The notes beneath the pieces are model-generated. The model saw only the letters and a list, made by a program, of their open reading frames with translations, did not search any database and had not been told where the DNA came from. This document shows positions 1 through 5,033 of a DNA stretch of 5,238 bases, one piece after another. The translations under genes were made by a program, and so were the position numbers. This DNA is from Dehalococcoidia bacterium (lineage in GTDB: Bacteria > Chloroflexota > Dehalococcoidia > GIF9 > AB-539-J10). Numbering within the stretch: position 1 is the stretch's first letter; every line of letters begins with the position of its first letter. The DNA lies in the NCBI GenBank assembly GCA_030602865.1, contig JAUVYX010000087.1:1-5238 (forward strand). Direction: 5' to 3'.

Positions 1-1252
1 AAGGAAGAACCCCTCTGATTATGGTAGCCATTGTTATGCCCCATTCTGGCCTGGACATGCCTCTGAGATAGAAGATAGAGATGGCAAAAGGCGGACTTAT
101 GAAGCCGATCTGCAGATTCATGCAGATCATGAGGGCAAACCAGATGGGATCGAAGCCAAGCTGATATCCAATTGGGGTAACCAGAGGAATCATTATCATC
201 AAGATGGGAAGCCAGCCCATGAACATTCCGAGGAGCACCATGATGAGCATGATGACAATAAAACTTCCCCAGCGCCCACCGGGTGCAGCAAGGATAGCCT
301 CCGCCACCACATCCCCACCACCCATCCCTAAAAAGATGCCGGTGAACATAGAAGCGCCCACCGCTATGGGCAACAACATAGCCATCATCTTCAGAGTGCC
401 CATCATGGCCTCCTTCATTATCTTCCAGTTCAGGGATCGATAGCCGGCCGCCAGAGCAATGCTGGCCACAGCACCAACTGCTGCCGCCTCTGTAGGAGCA
501 GCAATACCAAAGAAAATGCTTCCTAGAACTGCTAGTATGAGGGCCATCAATGGAACCAGCGAGGTCACTAGGAGCCATAGCTTCCTGCCCCAGGGTACCT
601 CCCTTTCGCTGGCAGGCATCACTGGTCCCAGTGACGGCTTTATGATGCAGCGAATCGCAATGTAAGCCATGTATAGCCCTGCCAGCATGAAACCCGGCAC
701 AAAAGCAGCCATAAGCAATTTCCCAACGGATAATTCAGCCATGGGGCCATAGACCACTAGCATCACACTGGGAGGTATGAGAATCCCCAGACTGCCTCCC
801 GCACATACGGCACCGCAAGCCAGTTCCTTGTTGTAACCTTTATTAAGCATAGAAGGAAAGGCTATCATCCCCAGCATGGTGATAGATGCAGCTATTACAC
901 CCACGCACGCTGCCAGCATGGCTCCGATCAAGATCGTAGCCATCGCCAGGCCACCACCCACCCCTCCCATCCACAAATGCATCACGTCGAAAAGTCTAAC
1001 AGCTATCCCCGATCTTTCCACCATCACCCCCATAAAGACAAACATGGGGATTGCTAAATAGCTATAGTTTGAAAGCAGGCCATATAGACGTGAATAGAAC
1101 ATCTCAAAGACCTGGGGTCCCCAGAACAGCAGACCAAAGATCACCGCCAGCCCTCCCAATCCAAAGCCCAATGGGTATCCTGATGCTAGAATTAATAGCA
1201 ATGCCAGACTCATTACGAGGACAACGGTTTCAGAACTTACTTCAATAATCAT
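1..1252 (-). CDS. dctM: TRAP transporter large permease subunit DctM (C-terminus cut by window edge)
   Basis: Large membrane subunit of a TRAP transporter; in this family it forms the ion-coupled translocation path for the solute delivered by DctP. I translated 417 codons with no stop, and the gene leaves the window at base 1. It is strongly hydrophobic throughout. Family-typical stretches are YSYLAIPMFVFMG (64-76), the first signature around GGSLGILIPPSVML (152-165), PTEAAAVGAVAS (253-264) and QIGFISPPFAISIFYL (381-396). The last normally lies close to the end, so roughly 15-40 residues should be missing. The ATG overlaps the dctQ stop as ATGA, which indicates translational coupling. The ribosome binding site is the GGAGGG at the end of a G-run inside dctQ, 9 nt upstream. 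Assignment to the family is firm; the transported substrate cannot be read from this subunit. Confidence 0.96.
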   Translation of the reverse strand, partial: MIIEVSSETVVLVMSLALLLILASGYPLGFGLGGLAVIFGLLFWGPQVFEMFYSRLYGLLSNYSYLAIPMFVFMGVMVERSGIAVRLFDVMHLWMGGVGGGLAMATILIGAMLAACVGVIAASITMLGMIAFPSMLNKGYNKELACGAVCAGGSLGILIPPSVMLVVYGPMAELSVGKLLMAAFVPGFMLAGLYMAYIAIRCIIKPSLGPVMPASEREVPWGRKLWLLVTSLVPLMALILAVLGSIFFGIAAPTEAAAVGAVASIALAAGYRSLNWKIMKEAMMGTLKMMAMLLPIAVGASMFTGIFLGMGGGDVVAEAILAAPGGRWGSFIVIMLIMVLLGMFMGWLPILMIMIPLVTPIGYQLGFDPIWFALMICMNLQIGFISPPFAISIFYLRGMSRPEWGITMATIIRGVLP

Positions 1253-1752
1253 AGAGAGTCGCCCTCCCCCCCCTTGGTCAATGCACGAACGTTTGTTATA
1301 AACCAGGACACCCCTTGAATAAGCAACATGGAAACTGCCACCAACCCTACCAGGCGAAATGGGATCATCGATGGAGCCCAATGTCCTATGCTTGAGCGCT
1401 CGTTCAAAATAATGGCGGTCCATGCATGATTGACACAGCCACGCAGTATGACAATCCACATCGGGAAGAAGAACAACACTGTCAACACAGTATCAATGAG
1501 AAGTTGTGATTTTCGTGGAAGTCGAACGTACAATACATCTACCCGGACATTGGTGTTATGCAAAATTGCATATGAGCCAGCAAGCACCCAGAAGCTTCCC
1601 CCTATCATATAGCTCAGGTCATATGACCAGGCGGTAGGAGCGTTGAAAATATACCGCGCTACTACTTCATAGGTAATTACCACCATCAGCACGACCCCCA
1701 AGCTTGACACAATCTTACCGACCCGCTCAGTAAATCGGTCGATGGCTTTCAC
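1249..1752 (-). CDS. dctQ: TRAP transporter small permease subunit DctQ
   Basis: Small membrane subunit of the TRAP transporter, which pairs with DctM. It has 167 residues, the usual length for DctQ, and four hydrophobic segments at about 12-32, 47-66, 84-105 and 130-152. Typical family features are YEVVARYIFNAPTAWSYDLS (28-47), a conserved pattern at the end of helix 1, then HNTNVRVDVLY (65-75) and the ERSSIGHWAPSMIPFR stretch (118-133) before helix 4. These match the mannitol/chloroaromatic-type branch as I remember it. The start is GTG, with GAGG 6 nt upstream. It lies 37 bp after dctP and overlaps dctM by 4 bp. Its last codons (Lys-Gly-Gly-Glu-Gly-Asp-Ser-Leu) are built on a run of eight G; the -1 frame through that run continues into dctM (see findings). 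Confidence 0.95.
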   Translation of the reverse strand: MKAIDRFTERVGKIVSSLGVVLMVVITYEVVARYIFNAPTAWSYDLSYMIGGSFWVLAGSYAILHNTNVRVDVLYVRLPRKSQLLIDTVLTVLFFFPMWIVILRGCVNHAWTAIILNERSSIGHWAPSMIPFRLVGLVAVSMLLIQGVSWFITNVRALTKGGEGDSL

Positions 1753-1789
1753 CTATAGCCTCGCTTCCGTACCGAGCCCATGAACCGTC

Positions 1790-2962
1790 TTAATCTCCAT
1801 AGGCCTCCCCAGCCTTCGGCGAGTAGATTGTTATGCTGGGATTAACAAAGTCATTGTACTTGTACCAGCTCTCGTAGAAGTCCCATGATGACTGATATAT
1901 CTCAGCCCAGACAGGGTCCTCCTCAGCCCATTCGTCATACATTTCCTTTGCGATGTCACATATTTGCAACTGCACCTCATCAGGGAGCTTTAGCATTTCA
2001 GTACCATACTCGTCGAACCGTTCCATTCCTAGCATATCTTCTTTCATCATCATAGCTACGCTACGTCCGCACTGCGCCTCAGCAGCATGCTCAATGATGC
2101 ACTTGATATGATCTGGCAGCTTGTTCCAACTATCTTTATTTATCATAAAGTTACCTGATGTGCTTGGGGCATGGATTCCAGGTCCCACAATATATTTTGC
2201 GCACTCCTGGAAGCCCATGTCGTAATTGTAGCCCGGGCCGCAGAACTCAAAGGCATCTATCACACCACGCTCTATAGAGGTATATAGCTCTGAGCCAGGC
2301 AACATACATACCGAAGCCCCAACCCTCTCCAGAACATTACCCCATATCCCTGCAGTTCGATACTTCAGCCCTTTGAAGTCCTCGAGGGTCGTTATAGGCT
2401 TGTTGCTGTGACAGAAAAGCTCGGCCGGCCCAAAATTAAAGGGCGCCACGCTATGTATATTGTAGTCATCGAACTGGGCATTGTAGAGATCTTGCCCGCC
2501 GCCTTCAAAAATCCAATACGACAAACCTGCAGGACCAGGTCCACCCGGGTAATGAGAGAATAAGTCCATCTGATTGCCCAGTTGACCCAGGAAATAGCCC
2601 GCAGACGCTGTCGAACAATCGATGACCCCTTCATCAACAGCATCAAGTTCACTCAGACTGGGAACTATTTCACCACCGCCAAACCTGGTAATTTCTATCT
2701 GCCCATTCGACATGTCCTCAATCATATTAATGAAGTAGTCCATATATCCGAACTGTACCGTACCTTTAGCATGCGGTGCCTGTTCTCGCCACTTGATCAC
2801 CTCCACCTCGGGGGCTGGAGTTGGTGCTGCCGTCGGTGCTGCCGTTGGTGCTGCAGTCGGCGCAGGACCTGGTGCAGGTTCTGCTTGAGGAGCACAACTA
2901 ACAGCGACCAATCCTAGAAGCATCACTGCCGCTACTAATAAATAAACTATCCTCTTATTCAC
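1790..2962 (-). CDS. dctP: TRAP transporter solute-binding lipoprotein DctP, TakP-like
   Basis: Extracytoplasmic solute receptor (390 residues) that captures the substrate and hands it to DctQM. Residues 1-22 form a lipoprotein signal (Asn-Lys-Arg, then a hydrophobic core) ending Ala-Val-Ser before Cys23, the probable lipid anchor. A flexible Ala/Pro/Thr linker with three Ala-Pro-Thr-Ala type repeats fills about 27-52. The binding domain follows, with LEDFKGLKYRTAG (193-205), where Arg202 is the family arginine that binds the substrate carboxylate, and LPGSELYTSIERGVIDAFEF (221-240). Both resemble the 2-oxoacid receptor TakP. By hand alignment the TakP Gln and Trp ligand positions are Glu181 and Phe240 here, so the substrate may differ. 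The start is GTG with GGAGG 6 nt upstream; no better in-frame start exists because TGA codons lie just upstream. First gene of the dctPQM operon. Confidence 0.95.
   Translation of the reverse strand: MNKRIVYLLVAAVMLLGLVAVSCAPQAEPAPGPAPTAAPTAAPTAAPTPAPEVEVIKWREQAPHAKGTVQFGYMDYFINMIEDMSNGQIEITRFGGGEIVPSLSELDAVDEGVIDCSTASAGYFLGQLGNQMDLFSHYPGGPGPAGLSYWIFEGGGQDLYNAQFDDYNIHSVAPFNFGPAELFCHSNKPITTLEDFKGLKYRTAGIWGNVLERVGASVCMLPGSELYTSIERGVIDAFEFCGPGYNYDMGFQECAKYIVGPGIHAPSTSGNFMINKDSWNKLPDHIKCIIEHAAEAQCGRSVAMMMKEDMLGMERFDEYGTEMLKLPDEVQLQICDIAKEMYDEWAEEDPVWAEIYQSSWDFYESWYKYNDFVNPSITIYSPKAGEAYGD
2823..2858. repeat. 12-bp coding tandem repeat, three copies, in dctP linker
   Basis: Three consecutive 12-bp units begin GGTGCTGC on the plus strand and differ at one or two bases each (CGTC, CGTT and AGTC endings). 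The related, more diverged GGCGCAGGACCT follows. On the coding strand they encode the Ala/Pro/Thr repeats of the linker between the lipid anchor and the binding domain of DctP. Copy number can be expected to vary between strains without changing frame. Confidence 0.85.
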
Positions 2963-2965
2963 AAT

Positions 2966-2973
2966 TCACCTCC
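2966..2973 (-). promoter_or_regulatory. Strong ribosome binding site of dctP
   Basis: GGAGGTGA on the minus strand, with GGAGG 6 nt before the GTG start. It fixes the dctP start and explains efficient initiation at a GTG. Confidence 0.85.
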
Positions 2974-3005
2974 ATATTTCTTTGCTAATGCCTGTTATTA
3001 CCTTT

Positions 3006-3034
3006 TTATGGTTTCACATCAGTACACCTCCTTT
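3006..3034 (-). promoter_or_regulatory. Second Shine-Dalgarno with an ATG-TGA start-stop in the dctP leader
   Basis: On the minus strand AAAGGAGGTG is followed, 7 nt after GGAGG, by ATG TGA, a start codon directly followed by a stop. An overlapping GTG would give only GTG AAA CCA TAA. The ATG is in the same frame as dctP and lies 57 nt upstream of its start, but this frame holds two TGA codons before the GTG. The site is visible in the sequence. Its role is inferred: a ribosome-stalling or re-initiation leader, or the relic of an older start region. No clear sigma-70 promoter was found in this 95-bp gap, so dctP may be co-transcribed with the gene upstream. Confidence 0.5.
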
Positions 3035-3057
3035 ACATTAATTAATCTAAACCCTGT

Positions 3058-3732
3058 TCAAACTAGGATTCGGAAGCTGTTTGCAACATTCCTAATTGCC
3101 TGGCTTTCAGTTTCGAAGTATTCTTCACTTGTTCCGCATCGTGCATGCCAGGTTGTTGCCCCAACTACAGTAAATACGTTTATTAACCGGACACGACCCA
3201 TTTCAGGAACTGTATAGGCATAGTCAAAGAAGATTGCTTCATGCTCACCAATAACAACATTACTTTTTTCAAACAATTCAAAGTCCTCAAAAAACACCTC
3301 GAGCATCTGAATAGCATCTTCGGCCAATTTTTCCATAGTTAATCCTCTTGTTGAACCAATAACTATTTGAAGGCTCGGTAGGTATTCATTAACCGTAATC
3401 GGATATCCCCCAAAGAACACAGTTTTAGTTTCTTCTAACGTAGTATCTGATTCCATACACTTCAGTACCTCTAGCGATTCTTCTTTAAAGTCATTTAGTT
3501 TGGACTTGTCGACTGTCCAGTCAGAGGGAAAAGAAATACTGAAAAGATTACTGTCATCAGTGTATGTCACGAAATTTGAAGGGATTTCTTCTATAGAAAT
3601 GTCCAAGCTTGTACTGGATAATTTATTAGTTGTCGTAGAAAATAGGTCTTTGTTGTTACCAACTACGTAAACTGCACCCAATAGAAACAACAAAGATAAA
3701 ACGACTATTACCCTTTCTCTCTGTAATTTCAC
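3058..3732 (-). CDS. Membrane-anchored PsbP/DUF1795-like extracytoplasmic protein
   Basis: A 224-residue protein with a basic N-terminus (Lys-Leu-Gln-Arg-Glu-Arg) and one hydrophobic segment at about 8-25, without a lipobox cysteine, so probably a signal anchor or an uncleaved signal. A polar Ser/Thr-rich stalk follows. The rest resembles the PsbP/Mog1-like fold grouped as PsbP or DUF1795: LFSISFPSDWTVD (63-75) near the start of the domain, and a C-terminal strand-helix NVFTVVGATTWHARCG (185-200) followed by a helix ending in NSFRIL (218-223). Stand-alone bacterial members have no settled function. It reads in the same direction as dctP, 95 bp upstream, and may be co-transcribed. The GTG start has no Shine-Dalgarno. 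The frame stays open for 29 codons upstream (Gln/Lys-rich) but has no ATG, GTG or TTG there, so the true start is unsure. Confidence 0.75.
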   Translation of the reverse strand: MKLQRERVIVVLSLLFLLGAVYVVGNNKDLFSTTTNKLSSTSLDISIEEIPSNFVTYTDDSNLFSISFPSDWTVDKSKLNDFKEESLEVLKCMESDTTLEETKTVFFGGYPITVNEYLPSLQIVIGSTRGLTMEKLAEDAIQMLEVFFEDFELFEKSNVVIGEHEAIFFDYAYTVPEMGRVRLINVFTVVGATTWHARCGTSEEYFETESQAIRNVANSFRILV

Positions 3733-3735
3733 TGT

Positions 3736-3764
3736 ATTAGCTAGGGACTTTTTTTGTTTATCAA
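3736..3764 (-). promoter_or_regulatory. Possible promoter just before the PsbP-like gene
   Basis: On the minus strand TTGATA (3764-3759) and GCTAAT (3741-3736) are 17 bp apart. The second box is only a 4/6 match to the -10 consensus. It ends 3 bp before the GTG, so a transcript from it would be almost or fully leaderless, which would fit the absence of a Shine-Dalgarno, or would start just inside the gene, which would argue against this start. Weak evidence. Confidence 0.25.
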
Positions 3765-3869
3765 CAGCTTTTCTCTCTTGAGTGATAAACTTTTGACTTC
3801 TATATATCAGCAGTTAGTGTTTCTAGGTTGCCTAGCCTTATTTACTTAAAATTCGGATCAACAATTGCG

Positions 3870-3899
3870 TATACGTACATATTATGTGCTTATACGTAC
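3870..3899. repeat. Direct repeat TATACGTAC, two copies 21 bp apart
   Basis: TATACGTAC occurs at 3870-3878 and again at 3891-3899, each with the self-complementary core TACGTA. The 21-bp period equals two helical turns, which would place both copies on the same DNA face, as for an operator bound by two dimers. They lie about 140-170 bp upstream of the PsbP-like start. Regulatory role is inference. Confidence 0.45.
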
Positions 3900-3905
3900 T
3901 CTTCA

Positions 3906-3923
3906 TCATGGTAGTTCATGGTA
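3906..3923. repeat. Direct repeat TCATGGTA, two copies at 10-bp period
   Basis: TCATGGTA occurs at 3906-3913 and 3916-3923, separated by GT. A 10-bp period is one helical turn, the arrangement seen for head-to-tail response-regulator sites. It follows the TATACGTAC pair by only 6 bp, making one compact repeat cluster. No regulator can be named. Confidence 0.4.
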
Positions 3924-4028
3924 TTACAAATGTCAATAGTTTGAGCTATCTGACCACGTGGATAACACTGAAAAATTGAACTTAGTATTTTCCTTTTAAA
4001 TATGCTTCACAATGGTGAGGTAGCCAGG

Positions 4029-4190
4029 TGATAGATGTAGTCGAATTGCTGAGCTTATAGAAAAATATGGTTCACTGCCAATAATGATCTAAAGGCAGAG
4101 GCAAAGCTCATTAACCGCATTGAGATTATCTAGTAGTATGCTGGATATCCACCACAAGTTGACCTTGCACTCAACAAAACAGTCCAGCAG
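4029..4190 (+). pseudogene. Decayed remnant resembling the C-terminal region of HsdR (type I restriction)
   Basis: Protein-like stretches on the plus strand are broken by stops and frame changes. Frame one reads RIAELIEKYGSLP (4042-4080). Another frame reads NNDLKAEAKLINRIEII (4080-4130), two TAG stops, then YAGYPPQVDLALNKTVQQ (4137-4190) and another TAG. The Tyr-x-Gly-Tyr-Pro-Pro followed at a fixed distance by Thr-Val-x-Gln recalls the KYGYPP...TVLEQAE pattern near the end of HsdR proteins (DUF3387 region), from memory. The stops and the frame change indicate a dead gene. Only this short segment is recognisable; nothing upstream gives the motor or nuclease domains. It could instead be chance or another family. 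Confidence 0.3.
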
Positions 4191-4227
4191 TAGTGTTAGA
4201 CTGAGGCACTCTCAATTATGACATTTT

Positions 4228-4255
4228 ACAGCAGCAAGAGCTGTGTTTTCTTGTT
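4228..4255 (+). terminator. Weak possible terminator on the plus strand
   Basis: ACAGC (4228-4232) and GCTGT (4240-4244) can pair around a 7-nt loop and are followed by GTTTTCTTGTT. The stem is short and the T-tract is broken, so function is doubtful. It would sit just beyond the plus-strand remnant and converge on the end of the nuclease-like gene. Confidence 0.2.
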
Positions 4256-4262
4256 CCCAATG

Positions 4263-4805
4263 CTATTTCTTTCTTAGTAATTTGGCAGTTATGGTAACCA
4301 AATCGTTCTCCCAACCTTTATCTATGAGCTGCTTTAGATAGTCCTTAATCTGATTTGGGGTAAATACTTGCCATCCTTTGCTTGAAAAATAGTCCATGAT
4401 AGGTTGTTCATCACCATTACGTATGTGACCTGCAGCCAGGGCATAATTTATCTTAGTATCAGAATTGATGAGTTCTTGGTCTATGAACTGTTTCTTTAAC
4501 TGATTAGTTACTATCTCCCTAAAAGTGTTATTTGTAAATAACTTGTAACGGCGAGCATTCTTATCTGTAGGATCGGAGACAGACTTATAACAGACCCCGT
4601 ATGAATCAAGGAAAGACTTCGCTTCAATCAAAAGCAATTCGTTGTCTCTCACATTTAGAGCTACCAGGTCCACCTCTGGTGTTGGCATGCTATACGTCCC
4701 AATAGTAACTTTGTCCTCCTTTGATATGTGTACTTTTACAGATTGTCTAACCCAATAACCCTTGTTTTCCAAGTATCTTCTAACTATGTCTTCAAAAGCT
4801 TCCAT
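4263..4805 (-). CDS. Stand-alone PD-(D/E)XK nuclease-like protein
   Basis: A soluble protein of 180 residues. The start chosen is the ATG at 4805, because AAGGAGG lies 5 nt before it; an upstream TTG at 4832 in the same frame would fall at the predicted transcription start. The N-terminal helix FEDIVRRYLENKGYWVRQSV (4-23) is followed by a strand with PEVDLVAL (43-50, Asp46), then LLLIEAKSF (57-65, Glu61 and Lys63). This helix, D, E-x-K order is the core of the PD-(D/E)XK fold seen in restriction and repair nucleases and in Mrr-like and VRR proteins. The remaining part (Gln102 in a helix, then HIRNGDEQP and FSSKGWQVFTP) has no motif I recognise. No methylase or helicase is next to it. Function beyond a possible nuclease is unknown. 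Confidence 0.75.
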   Translation of the reverse strand: MEAFEDIVRRYLENKGYWVRQSVKVHISKEDKVTIGTYSMPTPEVDLVALNVRDNELLLIEAKSFLDSYGVCYKSVSDPTDKNARRYKLFTNNTFREIVTNQLKKQFIDQELINSDTKINYALAAGHIRNGDEQPIMDYFSSKGWQVFTPNQIKDYLKQLIDKGWENDLVTITAKLLRKK

Positions 4806-4809
4806 TATT

Positions 4810-4817
4810 TCCTCCTT
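4810..4817 (-). promoter_or_regulatory. Ribosome binding site that sets the start of the nuclease-like gene
   Basis: AAGGAGGA on the minus strand, with 5 nt between GGAGG and the ATG at 4805. This near-perfect site lies inside the longer TTG-started reading and decides in favour of the shorter protein. Confidence 0.85.
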
Positions 4818-4836
4818 AGTTATTTCTATCAACTAT

Positions 4837-4864
4837 CTTATAAACGAAACCAACTGGCTATCAA
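4837..4864 (-). promoter_or_regulatory. Sigma-70-type promoter of the nuclease-like gene
   Basis: On the minus strand TTGATA (4864-4859, 5/6 of the -35 consensus) and TATAAG (4842-4837, 5/6 of the -10 consensus) are separated by 16 bp. Transcription would start near 4830, giving a leader of about 25 nt that carries the strong ribosome binding site. This suggests the gene is transcribed on its own. Confidence 0.6.
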
Positions 4865-4982
4865 TTCCCCCCTGGCAAGATATAGTTAAGTCCACCAGAG
4901 TCTGCCCTTTACTTTCTAGCTTTTTGTTAAATCCCTTATTTCTACCGACGTAGAATACATATCCAAGGTATTTGAACAAATA

Positions 4983-5011
4983 GAAATACTTTCGTGGAAA
5001 GACAGTATTTC
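4983..5011. terminator. Bulged hairpin between the partial membrane gene and the nuclease-like gene
   Basis: GAAATA (4983-4988) pairs with TATTTC (5006-5011), and directly inside it CTTTC (4989-4993) pairs with GAAAG (4997-5001) around GTG, with a four-base bulge (ACAG). An alternative fold pairs GAAATACT with AGTATTTC perfectly. It lies 22 bp after the stop of the minus-strand gene entering from the right. On that strand it is followed only by a broken T-rich tract, so intrinsic termination is possible but not convincing. Confidence 0.35.
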
Positions 5012-5033
5012 ATTATCTACCATGGATAGCTTA

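Larger units (their letters stand above)
3733..4262. other. 530-bp AT-rich gap between the PsbP-like gene and the nuclease-like gene
   Basis: No intact gene is visible on either strand. The gap holds the possible promoter next to the PsbP-like gene, a small perfect inverted repeat CTAGG-TTG-CCTAG (3823-3835), two direct-repeat pairs (3870-3923), a palindrome CCACGTGG (3954-3961) and a probable gene remnant on the plus strand (about 4029-4190). No tRNA cloverleaf or CRISPR pattern was found. Confidence 0.7.

Noticed and set aside
204..1248. Several plus-strand reading frames opposite dctM
   Set aside because: They are rich in Pro, Thr, Ile and Met as expected for the antisense of a hydrophobic protein, have no ribosome binding sites, and overlap an unambiguous minus-strand dctM frame.
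1430..1612. Plus-strand frame of 60 codons opposite dctQ
   Set aside because: Antisense shadow of a clear DctQ; no start signal.
2392..2917. Frames on both strands inside dctP, including a Cys/Arg-rich plus-strand one
   Set aside because: The Cys/Arg-rich part is the antisense of the Ala/Pro/Thr repeat linker; the other is an out-of-frame reading of the binding domain.
3034..3061. TTGAAC with ATGTAA at 17 bp as a dctP promoter
   Set aside because: Both boxes match the consensus poorly, and the predicted start would fall in the upstream Shine-Dalgarno; not convincing enough to annotate.
3008..3217. Plus-strand frame of 69 codons across the end of the PsbP-like gene
   Set aside because: Antisense of the conserved C-terminal strand-helix of that gene; no ribosome binding site.
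3838..4020. Possible RNA gene or CRISPR in the gap
   Set aside because: The repeats are only pairs of 8-9 bp without regular spacers, and no cloverleaf or conserved T-loop pattern could be drawn.
4803..4832. TTG start giving a 189-residue nuclease-like protein
   Set aside because: The TTG lies at the predicted transcription start, and a near-perfect Shine-Dalgarno sits inside this extension, 5 nt before an in-frame ATG.
4762..4953. Plus-strand frame of 63 codons
   Set aside because: Half of it is antisense to the nuclease-like gene and the rest crosses its promoter; low-complexity Ser/Leu/Ile composition.
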